This document shows, in pieces, positions 7,436-16,016 of a stretch of DNA of 64,000 nucleotides. Numbering within the stretch: the first letter of the stretch is position 1; the number at the start of each line of letters is the position of its first letter. The notes below the pieces were generated by a model. The model ran no database searches. It was not told the origin of the DNA and saw only the letters and a list, made by a program, of their open reading frames with translations. The stretch is from Nitrospirota bacterium. Lineage in GTDB: Bacteria; Nitrospirota; Nitrospiria; SBBL01; JAADHI01. The translations under genes and the position numbers were made by a program. The DNA lies in contig JAJDBU010000058.1 of NCBI GenBank assembly GCA_029261195.1, positions 1-64,000 of the forward strand, in the 5' to 3' direction.

Positions 7436-8713
7436 TCAAAAATAATAAGCTAAAGTTAGCTGAAAAAAATCATCATCTCTCTGCGTAAAAAGCAGGTCGC
7501 TTTGATCTTGTTGCACAAAAATCAAAGCTTCCACTTCAAGCTTCCAATGATCTCCAAAGCGGCGTACTCCTTCAACGCTGATCATCTTCGAGGCCGCGTC
7601 GAGGTCTTGAATGACACCCAGCAAAATCTCAGTACTGTCCATGTCATTTAAAGCCAAACGCAGGCCCAGCATGAGGTCGTCTTCAAAGGGGGTGGTTTTT
7701 TCACTTCGACTATCGTGCAGCCATTCTCCTATGGCGCCCAGATCCGCCTTACTTCCGAAAATACCAGTGAAAGTATATTCAAAACCTGTTGTCCAGGCTT
7801 GGAAGGATGCACCCTGCCCGCTACGGTGAATCAGTTCAAGTTTTAGTAGCCAGACATCGATAATACTTTGAAGGTCGATCCCGCTTTGATCAATTTGTTC
7901 GTACAAGGGAATCAAGGTGGGATTACCTGCACTGTCGGGTTCAAGTAGAAAAGTCGGTTCCCGGCTCGTGCCTTTGAAATGAGAAAGTCCGATGTCCCAA
8001 TCTCCAAGGCTATGGCTGTAGCGGATGGCAGCGTCGAGGTGATGGTTTTCAGCGCCGCTTTCAAAACGACTCTGATCGGTATCGACAAACAAGGTGCCGC
8101 GAAGTCGTCCTTTGCGTCCGGGAAAAGTTCGCTCTCGAAAATAAGGGAGGATAAAAAAATCGAGTGTGCCCCAATCCTTTAAAATGGACAGATTGATCAT
8201 GGGCTGGCCCAGTTTTTCTTCGCCGTCCGGCAGTTCAACCAGGTCGGTTTGGTTGATAATGTCAACTAAATGCTGTGATTCGGTCACGCCCCAAAAAATC
8301 TTCCGGACGCCGATGCCCAATTCAAAATCACCGGGATACCAGAGGACAAAAAGTTCCCTGAGATCAAAATGACTGCGTTCATTATCAGCACTGTCGATGC
8401 GAAAAAAAGGCGCAACGGTGAAGCTTGTGGTCTCCCATTCCCGATAAAACTCCGGCTGTCCTGCGATGGAAGCTTGCTGTGCCCTTTGTCCGGGGTGAAT
8501 TGGGTCGTTCAAAAAATACCGGCCTTCCACCGCAAAATAGCCTGACCAGGTTTCGGCGGCGTTTGCGAGGAGGGGTGATAAAAAGACAATGATTAAAAAG
8601 AAAGATAAAAGACAGGTCAAATCCCCCCTGCCCCCCTTTAACAAAGGGGGGATTCTTGGCTTTTGTTTTTTCTTGTCCCCCTTTGTTAAAGGGGGATTAA
8701 GGGGGATTTTCAC
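7436..8713 (-). CDS. Outer-membrane beta-barrel protein of an MMPL exporter operon
   Basis: The protein is rich in alternating beta-strand sequence and ends in FFQLTLAYYF, a typical outer-membrane barrel C-terminus with terminal Phe. A signal peptide (LLSFFLIIVFLSPLLANAAE) precedes the mature part. It follows an MMPL transporter and a LolA-like protein, a trio I know from other genomes. The 5' end is ambiguous. A GTG at 8713-8711, one base after the upstream stop, would give 425 residues whose first ~31 come from a dispersed repeat (IPLNPPLTKG, PPLLKGGRGD). A TTG at 8620-8618 behind a GGGGGG run would give a normal signal peptide and 394 residues, which I favour. Its function is probably linked to lipid or hydrophobic substrate export; this is inference. 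Confidence 0.75.
   Translation of the reverse strand: MKIPLNPPLTKGDKKKQKPRIPPLLKGGRGDLTCLLSFFLIIVFLSPLLANAAETWSGYFAVEGRYFLNDPIHPGQRAQQASIAGQPEFYREWETTSFTVAPFFRIDSADNERSHFDLRELFVLWYPGDFELGIGVRKIFWGVTESQHLVDIINQTDLVELPDGEEKLGQPMINLSILKDWGTLDFFILPYFRERTFPGRKGRLRGTLFVDTDQSRFESGAENHHLDAAIRYSHSLGDWDIGLSHFKGTSREPTFLLEPDSAGNPTLIPLYEQIDQSGIDLQSIIDVWLLKLELIHRSGQGASFQAWTTGFEYTFTGIFGSKADLGAIGEWLHDSRSEKTTPFEDDLMLGLRLALNDMDSTEILLGVIQDLDAASKMISVEGVRRFGDHWKLEVEALIFVQQDQSDLLFTQRDDDFFQLTLAYYF
8618..8710. repeat. Pair of inverted 'NPPL.KG' dispersed repeats
   Basis: Two copies of a C-run/G-run palindromic repeat (about 8618-8654 and 8674-8710) lie between the LolA-like and barrel genes. Each has a run of C, a TTTAACAAA or TTTGTTAAA core and a run of G, followed by GATT and GGGGGATTTT. 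Both are open in the minus frame and would be read as IPLNPPLTKG and PPLLKGGRGD. This repeat family is common in several environmental bacterial lineages; its function is not known. Confidence 0.8.
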
Positions 8714-8714
8714 C

Positions 8715-9497
8715 TCACCTCGCCCGCTTCAAACTGTTCTTGGTGAAATCTTTCTCACTGAGGCCGGTCTTGAATTTGTAGCCACTCCATTCCAAGTCGG
8801 AGGATTTTCCGGTTTGGTGGTTGACCATCGCCATCCGGTCGGGCCGCCAATGTTTACCCAGATATTGCTTGTAGCCGTGAAAATTCAAAGTCTTGAGCAG
8901 GACATTTTTACGGTCGTAATAGTCCACTTTGATCGGGATGTATTCCTTTTGATCAAACCAGACAATCTGTCGGGTATAGCCCGAATTGGGGTCGGTGGGG
9001 TCAAGCTCAAGGACGAATGCGGCCTTGCCTTCATAATCCTCATCTCTCAACCAGCGGTAGCTGTATTTTTCGACTTCCTGAGAACTGATGTCTTCGTAGG
9101 CATATTCGCTGCCCATGAAGGAACCCGACTTATTAGAGGAACTGATACGCTTGACTCTTTTTAATGCGGGCAGAAAAAGCCATTGATCGTCGTTTTTGAT
9201 TTTGTGGGTAAAACTTAAAAATGCCGTACCTTTAACTACTTTTGGGGTGTCAAAAATAATGAGGACTTTATCACCATCACCGGGGACTTCGAAAGTTCTG
9301 TTTCGGATGACACGAATGCTCTCTTCGCCCTGGCGGTTTCTCAGCGTCATTTTTAAACTGGCGGTAAAATCGCCATAACCGTCATCCCGCAGGTTGACTT
9401 CTTTGGCGATTTTCAAACCTTTTTCTTCCGGCGTTTCTGCGAAACTGATCGTTGGAACAAACCAGAGCGGCAACAACAATAATACAAGTCGTTTCAT
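8715..9497 (-). CDS. LolA-like outer-membrane lipoprotein-sorting protein (MMPL-associated)
   Basis: This 260-residue protein has a cleavable signal peptide (LVLLLLPLWFVPTISFAE) and a LolA/LolB-like fold signature. Visible features are TASLKMTLRNRQGEE near the N-terminus, FLPALKRVKRISSSNKSGSF in the middle, and YSYRWLRDEDY followed by RQIVWFDQKEYIPIKVDYYDR. Such proteins accompany MMPL/RND exporters and may chaperone lipids or hydrophobic compounds across the periplasm. The start chosen is ATG 9497, because GGAGG lies at 9508-9504; the frame is open further up to a TTG at 9515 that overlaps the MMPL stop. The repeat at 9524-9560 lies just upstream inside the end of the MMPL gene. Confidence 0.83.
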   Translation of the reverse strand: MKRLVLLLLPLWFVPTISFAETPEEKGLKIAKEVNLRDDGYGDFTASLKMTLRNRQGEESIRVIRNRTFEVPGDGDKVLIIFDTPKVVKGTAFLSFTHKIKNDDQWLFLPALKRVKRISSSNKSGSFMGSEYAYEDISSQEVEKYSYRWLRDEDYEGKAAFVLELDPTDPNSGYTRQIVWFDQKEYIPIKVDYYDRKNVLLKTLNFHGYKQYLGKHWRPDRMAMVNHQTGKSSDLEWSGYKFKTGLSEKDFTKNSLKRAR

Positions 9498-9511
9498 TTC
9501 ATTCCTCCATT

Positions 9512-11848
9512 TCAATTTAATACTTCCCCCTTTCTTAAGGGGGGATTGAGGGGGATTTTTTCTTTCGATCCGGGTTCCAGTGCCATTAACAAGGGCGGTA
9601 AAAACAAGAAATCGGCCGCCAATGCGAAGGCAATTGTAATGGCGGTCAATAGGCCCATTTCCGAATTGAGGGTAAAGCCGGAAAAGGTCAGGACCGAAAA
9701 ACCCGCCGCCAAAATCAGTGAGGTCACCCAGAGAGCCGTCCCGACATTGTGAAAGGCATAGCGAACGGCATCCTGGCTGTCCATGCCGCGCTCCTGCTTG
9801 GCCCGAAGATACTTACTCAAAAAATGAATGGTGTCGTCCACCACAATGCCCAGACTCATGGCCGCAACAATCGCAGTACTCATACCGATTTCGCCAACCA
9901 TCAATCCCCAAAGACCAAAAGCCATGCCTGCCGGAACCATGTTGGGAATGAGGCTGAGTAAACCGATTTTCAGGTTCTTAAAAGAGAAGATCAGAATCAA
10001 TGAAATAAGCGCAAGGGCCGCTGCCGTACCGCCCAGCATGCTGTTGATGTTGCGTCGTGAGATGTGGGAAAACATGATCGTCGGACTGGCTCCAGGCACC
10101 TGCAAAGATGTAGGGGCATTGGCCTTCAACCATGCTTGCGCGCTTTCTTCCAGAGCCAATATTTCCGTCGTCGAAACACTCTCCAGGGTCACGCTAAAAC
10201 GGGTGGCGGATTTACTAATGTTAATCTGATTGTTGAGGTCCAAACCAAAGGGCAAAGACATTTCGTAAAGCTGGAGGTATTGTGCCGAAAGTTCCAGATC
10301 ATCCGGGATACGGTAGTAGGCCGGCCTATCTTCGTGCATGTTTTTGTTGAGGCGTTTCATGGTGTCGGTCAAGGTACTGACATGCAATACACGCGGCTGG
10401 TTTTTATACCAGGCTGCAAAGGATTCCAGAACCTTTAGATATTCGGGATCGCTCACCCCCCATTCTTTTCCGGTGTCCAGGGAATATTCAATCCGGTAGA
10501 TGCCGGTCAGATGAGTTACGATAAAATCAGTATCGGTTCTGAAATCGTAGCTTTCATCAAAATAGTTCACGAATTGATCGTTCAGACGGTTTAAGGGGAC
10601 TGAAGCGGCAAAGATGAGCGTAATGGCAAGCATCGTCCAGAAGAGCGGTTTTCTGCGAGAGACCACAAGTGCGCCGAAACGATCCATAAAAATACCTTTG
10701 TGGTTAGCTTGTTTTTTTACCCAAACCGGTAAAACCGACATCATCGCGGGTAAGAAGAGAATGGAATAAAAAAAGGCGGCGGTGACGCCGGTAGCAACCA
10801 TGTTACCCAAGTCATGAAATGGGGGCGAGTCGCTGGCATTCATGCTCAAAACGCCGATAGCCGTTGTAAACGAGGTCAGAAAAACAGGTAGCAGGTTGAT
10901 GCGAAGCGATTCAATAATCGCCTCATGTTTGCTCTTTCCCCGTCGCATTTCCTGAAATATCGTCACCAGCAAATGTACGGAATCGGCCACGGCCAAAGTC
11001 AAAATAATGGTGGGTGCACTGGCAGAAGGCGGTGTCATTAAAATACCTGACCAACCGGCCAATCCCATCGCAGTGAGGGCAGAAAAACCAATGACCAGAA
11101 CGGCCGTAATCGCTCCGGAAATCGAGCGGAGCATGAAACCCATTGTTAAAATCAGCACCAGGTACATGAGCGGAACGAGCGTAGACATGTCGTCTTGACT
11201 GGCTTCGGAAAACGCATTGTTCATCATGACCATGCCGCTCAAATGTACATCGATTTCCGGGTGACCCTCTTCAATCTCCCTCGCCATATTACGCACAAAG
11301 GCAACCACTTCCGGCACTTCTGCCAGCGATTTCCCAGGCAGGTTGATGGTGACATTAACACCGGTCACGTGGGCCGTCGGTGAGATAATGCTACCCACAA
11401 GCAGGGGTTCTTTCAGGGCAATGGCTTTTTTAACTTCCAGATCCTCATTGGAAAGCGTGGAGGCATTGTTCACCAGGTTTTCGACGATGAGTTCATCCCC
11501 GTCCGCCCAACTGTGCTGAAAATTGGTGACAGAGTCCACCCGGAGGGAATAAGGGATCTGCCAGGCGGCCTGAGTCAGTTCCTCTACGACAGCCAGGGTT
11601 TTCCGGCTAAAAACCTTTCCGTTTTTGGGAGCAATGGCAAAAAGTACGTTGTCATTTTTTGTGTAGGTATTTTGAAGCAGTTCAAAGGCCTGAAGTTGCG
11701 GGTTGTCATCCCCGAAAAAGACCCGGTAGTCAGTTGAAAATCCGAGGAAGCGTCCACCGCTTCCAGCCGCCATCGTGATTCCGATGGAAACTAAAATGAT
11801 CAACCATCGAAATCGGATTACTTGTTTTCCAAGACGCGCACCATCCAT
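9512..11848 (-). CDS. MMPL/RND-superfamily exporter
   Basis: This inner-membrane transporter of about 778 residues has two tandem MMPL halves, each with one helix, a large periplasmic loop and a five-helix bundle. Examples are the GFSALTAMGLAGWSGILM to LAVADSVHLLVTIFQEM region in half 1 and GLWGLMVGEIGMSTAIVAA to GIVVDDTIHFLSKY in half 2; the acidic D residues in these fourth helices are the usual proton-relay positions. ATG 11848 is chosen because GGAGGG precedes it at a good distance; a longer frame to 11875 is less likely. The last ~13 residues (KIPLNPPLRKGEV) come from a dispersed repeat, so the native C-terminus has been replaced. It is the first gene of the exporter / LolA-like / barrel operon, adjacent to a TetR gene. 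Confidence 0.88.
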   Translation of the reverse strand: MDGARLGKQVIRFRWLIILVSIGITMAAGSGGRFLGFSTDYRVFFGDDNPQLQAFELLQNTYTKNDNVLFAIAPKNGKVFSRKTLAVVEELTQAAWQIPYSLRVDSVTNFQHSWADGDELIVENLVNNASTLSNEDLEVKKAIALKEPLLVGSIISPTAHVTGVNVTINLPGKSLAEVPEVVAFVRNMAREIEEGHPEIDVHLSGMVMMNNAFSEASQDDMSTLVPLMYLVLILTMGFMLRSISGAITAVLVIGFSALTAMGLAGWSGILMTPPSASAPTIILTLAVADSVHLLVTIFQEMRRGKSKHEAIIESLRINLLPVFLTSFTTAIGVLSMNASDSPPFHDLGNMVATGVTAAFFYSILFLPAMMSVLPVWVKKQANHKGIFMDRFGALVVSRRKPLFWTMLAITLIFAASVPLNRLNDQFVNYFDESYDFRTDTDFIVTHLTGIYRIEYSLDTGKEWGVSDPEYLKVLESFAAWYKNQPRVLHVSTLTDTMKRLNKNMHEDRPAYYRIPDDLELSAQYLQLYEMSLPFGLDLNNQINISKSATRFSVTLESVSTTEILALEESAQAWLKANAPTSLQVPGASPTIMFSHISRRNINSMLGGTAAALALISLILIFSFKNLKIGLLSLIPNMVPAGMAFGLWGLMVGEIGMSTAIVAAMSLGIVVDDTIHFLSKYLRAKQERGMDSQDAVRYAFHNVGTALWVTSLILAAGFSVLTFSGFTLNSEMGLLTAITIAFALAADFLFLPPLLMALEPGSKEKIPLNPPLRKGEVLN
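9524..9560. repeat. 'NPPL.KG' dispersed repeat forming the 3' end of the MMPL gene
   Basis: A third copy of the C-run/G-run repeat (TCCCCC, then TTTCTTAAGG, then GGGGATTGAGGGGGATTTT). It is translated in the minus frame as the final residues of the MMPL exporter and ends just before its TGA at 9514-9512. The copies at 8618-8710 are close relatives. Confidence 0.8.
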
Positions 11849-11941
11849 GATCTGTCCCTCCGTTTGATCAAGCAAACCTAAGCGCAGTGATCAATAATCA
11901 TTGAATATATTCTAAAATATTTACAATCAAGTGAATTTTTT

Positions 11942-12583
11942 TTACTTTTTCACCAGCCCGAGAATAATAAGTGCAATCACCGCTTTTTCCGCTTTTTCCA
12001 GGTCCGCCAAAGAATGGTTGTTCATGACGACAAGCGGCGGATAATAAAAGTGGATGGTTGCATAGAGCACCGTTCCTGCCGTCTCCACGATATTGGGTAC
12101 GTCGAATTCTCCCGTCCGATTGCCTTCGGCCAGGATTTCAGCAACAAACGAGCGAAGCGCTTCAATATGTCGGTCAACAACCTTCGGATGCTCTTGAGAA
12201 ATAAAAGTAACAAGTTCAAATAGATGCGGCGCATTTGAGCATAAGTCATGCGTATGATGCAGGATTTCCAGAAAGAAGGCCTCAAGGCGGGCCGCCGCAG
12301 TCAGTCCCTCGCGTTGAAGCACGGCCTTTCCCGTTTTTTCCTTTTCACACATGCACTTCAAGGCAATTGCAACCCCGATCTTTTCTTTGTTCTCAAAATA
12401 GCGATAAAGATTGGCCGCAGACATAAAGCAATCTTTGGCAATCTCCGCCATCGTTGTTTTGCCAAATCCATAACGTCGAAAACGCACATCGGCAACATCA
12501 ATAATCTGTTGTTTGATTTCTTCTGCGTCCTGCATAATTTGGAGTATAGGCCGCGCGTTGTGAACAGTCAATAAAATATTCAT
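11942..12583 (-). CDS. TetR-family transcriptional repressor
   Basis: This 213-residue regulator has an N-terminal helix-turn-helix domain, with IAKDCFMSAANLYRYFENKEKI at about residues 48-70 as the HTH and following helix, and a helical C-terminal ligand domain. It lies 93 bases upstream of the MMPL exporter and reads in the same direction, so it most likely controls that efflux operon in response to its substrate. The start is uncertain: ATG 12583 gives 16 extra residues before a second ATG at 12535 (MQDAEEIKQQI). Neither has a strong Shine-Dalgarno site, although TGGA lies upstream of the first. It is divergent from the metal-efflux cluster at 12706. Confidence 0.85.
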   Translation of the reverse strand: MNILLTVHNARPILQIMQDAEEIKQQIIDVADVRFRRYGFGKTTMAEIAKDCFMSAANLYRYFENKEKIGVAIALKCMCEKEKTGKAVLQREGLTAAARLEAFFLEILHHTHDLCSNAPHLFELVTFISQEHPKVVDRHIEALRSFVAEILAEGNRTGEFDVPNIVETAGTVLYATIHFYYPPLVVMNNHSLADLEKAEKAVIALIILGLVKK

Positions 12584-12637
12584 TATTTATTTCCACTCTG
12601 CTTGATATAAGTCTGTACATCCACCCCTCACTTTTTC

Positions 12638-12666
12638 TTGACCCCTGCGACTCTGAGGGGTAGAAT
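12638..12666 (+). promoter_or_regulatory. Sigma-70 promoter with dyad operator for the metal-efflux operon
   Basis: TTGACC (12638-12643), a 17-base spacer, and TAGAAT (12661-12666) make a good promoter 40 bases before the small Cys/His protein gene. The inverted repeat ACCCCT (12641-12646) / AGGGGT (12656-12661), with nine bases between, spans the spacer and touches both boxes. Such a G/C dyad over a promoter is typical of an operator, and CsoR-type copper repressors use similar TACCCC...GGGGTA sites. The regulator gene itself is not in this window. Confidence 0.65.
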
Positions 12667-12705
12667 TTAGAGTGTAAGGAAAGCATTTTTAAAAAGGTAA
12701 GCATT

Positions 12706-13047
12706 ATGAAAGGACGGAAAACATTTAGATCGGCCTCCCGTTTTACAGCCCTCTTTCTCCTCTCCATTCTTTTTACGCAATACGGCCTCATCTGTATTAA
12801 TGCTTCGGCTACGCCCATCCGGGAACAGGCCGAAGGCTCCATCGTCATTCAAAGTGATGATTCGGTCTCTATGGAAAATCACTGTGCAAATCAAACCGGC
12901 TGTGCCCATCCCTGCCATTTCACAACAATGAGCACACCCGATCAAAGGGAAGAAGCCTTCCTCCCTGAATCGTATCAAAGCTGTCGGGAGTCTATCTCCC
13001 CGCTTACGGCATCCCATGCCGTGTTCCACCCTCCCAGACTGTCGTAA
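12706..13047 (+). CDS. Small secreted Cys/His-rich protein, first gene of the efflux operon
   Basis: This 113-residue protein has a likely signal peptide (residues about 10-35, FTALFLLSILFTQYGLICINASA). Its mature part contains a compact HCANQTGCAHPCHF cluster with three Cys and three His, suited to metal binding. It lies directly after a regulated promoter and about 115 bases before the first TolC-family gene of a CusCBA-type system. No named family was recognised. A periplasmic metal-binding or sensing role beside a copper/silver pump is plausible but inferred. AGGTAAG upstream of ATG 12706 is a fair ribosome site. Confidence 0.6.
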   Translation: MKGRKTFRSASRFTALFLLSILFTQYGLICINASATPIREQAEGSIVIQSDDSVSMENHCANQTGCAHPCHFTTMSTPDQREEAFLPESYQSCRESISPLTASHAVFHPPRLS

Positions 13048-13164
13048 GCACTTCGATAGCATCTTTTTGTCCGAAACTTAAATTTCTGGAAAAGGGAAAG
13101 TTCCGTTCCATTTGAGCGATTACCTCCTCTTTTCCAAATAAAGAACCTTCTGGAAGGCCTGAAA

Positions 13165-14472
13165 ATGAAACAACGACTGTTCATGCTGCTTATGTCCATA
13201 GGCTTGTTTTCCATACTATCCATCGTCGGCAATACAGTCGAAGCGACGGATTTACCGGAAACAAGACTGGACTTAAACCAGCTCATCACTATCGCTTTTA
13301 AAGAAAATCCTCGATTACGCAGAGCGCGTCTGCAATGGCAGGCGACCATCGAACGCTATCCTCAGGTAACTGCCCTGGATGATCCGATCTTTCAAGTGGG
13401 TCATTTTATTGAGTCGGTGGAAACACGGGTCGGGCCGCAGGAGAGACAATATTCGATCGTTCAAAAGTTTCCCTTCCCAGGGAAACTTGCAGCAAAGGGT
13501 GCGATTGTCTCAAAAGCCGTCGCCATTGCCAAAGTCAAGTTGGAGCGGGAAAGTCGGGCTGTCATCACCGATTTAAAAGACGCCTATTACGAGTTGCTCT
13601 ATAGCGAACAGGCGATTGAACTGACGAAGCAGAATCAAGACATCGTCGCTCATCTTGCAAGAATCGCGACGACCGATTATGCCGTAGATGGCACAACCTT
13701 AAATGATGTGTTTAAGGCCGAGTCTCAAGAGGCACAGTTGGCCTACGACCTCGTTCTTTTAAATGAATTCAGGGACACGCAGCGCACCCGCATCAACGCC
13801 ACCTTAAATCGACCACCCGAATCTCCGCTCGGCAAACCGGCACAAATGCCTTATCAGACGATCTCTCAAAGCATAGAGGATTTCTACCGCTTGGGAAGCG
13901 CTGCGCAAGAGAATTTGAAGATCGCCCAGTTGAAAATCGACATAGGTGAAAAAGAGATTGCGCTGGCGAAACTCAAATCCCGTCCGAACTTTCAGTTAGG
14001 GATGAGCTATGTCGAAGTCGGCGAAGCCCTCATAAATACGCGGGAGAGCGGACGGGACGCCTACAAGCTCAACTTCGGGCTCACGCTTCCGCTTTGGTTT
14101 GAGAAAAATCGGGCCAGGCTGCAAGAGGCCGAATTGGAACGCAAGGCCGCAGTCTTCCATAAAGAGGCCCTGGAAAAGCAGCTTTTCACCCAAATCAAAA
14201 TGGCCTATTTCAAGCTGAAAAATGCGGAGCGTCTCGTGCAGCTCTATCAGCACTCCCTCATCCCGCAGGCCCAGCAATCCATAGAAATTGCAGAAACCTG
14301 GTACAAGGAAAAGCAGGGCAGTTTCACAGGATTGTTGGAAGCCCAGTCCGTCTGGCTCAATTTCAACCTTGCCTTGCAACGGGCCTTGACCAATGTTCAG
14401 CAGTCTGTCGCAAAACTTGAAAAACTAACCGGTACTACTTTGCAGGTAAAACCATGGGAGGTAAAACCATGA
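13165..14472 (+). CDS. TolC-family outer-membrane efflux protein (CusC-like)
   Basis: This 435-residue protein has a signal peptide (LFMLLMSIGLFSILSIVGNTVEA) and the two repeated helical-hairpin halves of TolC-family channels. The first half opens with LNQLITIAFKENPRLRRARLQW. The second closes with a long coiled segment (residues about 310-425) ending ALTNVQQSVAKLEKLTG. It should form the outer-membrane exit duct for the CusBA-like pump encoded downstream. GGAAGG lies shortly before the ATG. Its TGA overlaps the ATG of the next gene (ATGA at 14469-14472). Two different TolC-type genes follow one another in this operon, which is unusual. Confidence 0.88.
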   Translation: MKQRLFMLLMSIGLFSILSIVGNTVEATDLPETRLDLNQLITIAFKENPRLRRARLQWQATIERYPQVTALDDPIFQVGHFIESVETRVGPQERQYSIVQKFPFPGKLAAKGAIVSKAVAIAKVKLERESRAVITDLKDAYYELLYSEQAIELTKQNQDIVAHLARIATTDYAVDGTTLNDVFKAESQEAQLAYDLVLLNEFRDTQRTRINATLNRPPESPLGKPAQMPYQTISQSIEDFYRLGSAAQENLKIAQLKIDIGEKEIALAKLKSRPNFQLGMSYVEVGEALINTRESGRDAYKLNFGLTLPLWFEKNRARLQEAELERKAAVFHKEALEKQLFTQIKMAYFKLKNAERLVQLYQHSLIPQAQQSIEIAETWYKEKQGSFTGLLEAQSVWLNFNLALQRALTNVQQSVAKLEKLTGTTLQVKPWEVKP

Positions 14473-16016
14473 GAGCTGAGACCATGAATCATAAAAAACG
14501 GATTTCCTTCGTTCTATTTTTCGGCCTGTTTTTAAGCTTGTTCGCCTCATGTACATCTTTCACAAATCAGCGGACTTATCGCGAGATGAAAGATGAATCA
14601 GAGGTCCCTGACACAGCTCAAAGATATCAGAACATTCGGCAAACAGAAGAGCAAACAAAGTCCATCACAAGCAAAAAAAATGAGGCAAATTCTTCTTTTT
14701 CAACACAGGCACAGAAGCTCGAAGCCATGAAAAAACGATGGTCTGAGACTCTTCACCTCGCACTGCCCGCTTCTCCACTTTTTGATTTCACAACAGAAAA
14801 GAGCCGGAAGATCCGGGTGATTGCCGAGACCGATGCCATCCAAAGCGCCCTTGAAAAAGGGATGGATCTTGAAAGCCTGCTTGCGATCGCAATCGTCCGA
14901 AACCCGAAACTGAAGGCGGCGAAGAAGCAGTGGGAGGCAAGCCTGGAACGCTATACACAAGCCACAGGTCTCGACAACATCCTGCGCCAATATCAGTCCT
15001 TTGTTGATGACCTTAATTTGAGAAGCTCTCAGATGCGGCACAAAGCGCCCATCATGAAGCGCTTCCCTTTTCCAGGGACTCTTGCTCTCAAAGGGGACAT
15101 CATCGACAAAGAGGTCGCACTTGCCAAAGAACGCTTCAACATTGTCTTGAGGGATCTGATTACAGACATCCGGGTGACCTATGCCGCGCTTCAATACAAT
15201 ATCGAGCAGACAAAAATTACAGGCGAAAATCTGGAAATTCTGCGACAGCTTGAGGAAACCGCCTTTGTAAAATATGAAACCTCTAAGGCGAATTTCAGCG
15301 ATGTCATCAAGGTTCAGGTCCGCATTGCCCAACTGGCGGACGACCTGCTGACTTTAAAGGATTTCAGAGAGACACTCATCGCCAAACTGGTGCAATGGCT
15401 CAACTTCAAGCACACATGGCAGCTCGGACCCCCTCGTCCCGTCCCATTGCGTGACACCTCCCTTTCTATTCAGGCAATCATCAGTTCGGGGCGGAAACAC
15501 CAACAGGAAATCCGAATCGCAAGCTTGAAGATTGTAAAGACGAACCTCGCCATCCTCCTCGCGGAAAAACGTTTCTACCCGGATTTGACTCTGGGCTATA
15601 GCACCTTAGAGGCGGAAAAATCGGGTCTTCCTGCCCGTTTGAAAAAGGTCGAAACGCCCTTCTGGTTCGGTAAAAATGATGCCTATGTTCGGGAGGCTCG
15701 CCTCAAATATCAGGCCTTGTTGCAGAAACGCCAAGTGGTGGAAGACAAACTGGTCTATACAATTACAAACCTCGTTTTTCAGCTCAGCACGGCAAAGCGG
15801 GATGTCGATCTTTACCAGACTTCCCTTCTTCCACTTGCGCAGGAGGCCTTTGAAGTCGCGGAGACGGAATACCTGGCCGGAAAGGTGTCATTTTTGGATC
15901 TACTGGATGCCGAGTCCACCTGGCTGAAATACAAACTGCTCTATCACAAATCGATCAGAAACCAGAACCAATCGATCGCTCGTCTAGAACAGACAATTGG
16001 AAGGAGATTGCCATGA
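14469..16016 (+). CDS. Second TolC-family protein, lipoprotein
   Basis: This protein of about 515 residues has a lipoprotein signal sequence (GLFLSLFASC, lipidation Cys near residue 28). An N-terminal linker of about 110 residues with no clear family features follows, then a TolC-type repeat pair starting near LESLLAIAIVRNPKLKAAKK. It resembles the upstream channel gene in layout: both carry a '(K)RFPFPGTLALKG'-type segment (KKFPFPGKLAAKG in the first), so they look like an old duplication. The start chosen is ATG 14469, which has GGGAGG upstream and a 4-base overlap with the preceding stop; the frame is open to ATG 14454. Its own TGA overlaps the ATG of the adaptor gene. It may be an alternative outer-membrane channel or an accessory subunit. 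Confidence 0.82.
   Translation: MRAETMNHKKRISFVLFFGLFLSLFASCTSFTNQRTYREMKDESEVPDTAQRYQNIRQTEEQTKSITSKKNEANSSFSTQAQKLEAMKKRWSETLHLALPASPLFDFTTEKSRKIRVIAETDAIQSALEKGMDLESLLAIAIVRNPKLKAAKKQWEASLERYTQATGLDNILRQYQSFVDDLNLRSSQMRHKAPIMKRFPFPGTLALKGDIIDKEVALAKERFNIVLRDLITDIRVTYAALQYNIEQTKITGENLEILRQLEETAFVKYETSKANFSDVIKVQVRIAQLADDLLTLKDFRETLIAKLVQWLNFKHTWQLGPPRPVPLRDTSLSIQAIISSGRKHQQEIRIASLKIVKTNLAILLAEKRFYPDLTLGYSTLEAEKSGLPARLKKVETPFWFGKNDAYVREARLKYQALLQKRQVVEDKLVYTITNLVFQLSTAKRDVDLYQTSLLPLAQEAFEVAETEYLAGKVSFLDLLDAESTWLKYKLLYHKSIRNQNQSIARLEQTIGRRLP

Noticed and set aside
8589-9164. Plus-strand open frame of 191 codons across the dispersed repeats and the LolA-like gene
   Set aside because: It is the antisense shadow of the LolA-like and barrel genes, extended by the repeats, which are open in several frames.
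12667-13349. Minus-strand open frames opposite the small Cys/His protein and the first TolC gene
   Set aside because: Antisense to genes with ribosome sites, signal peptides and an upstream promoter; no features of their own.
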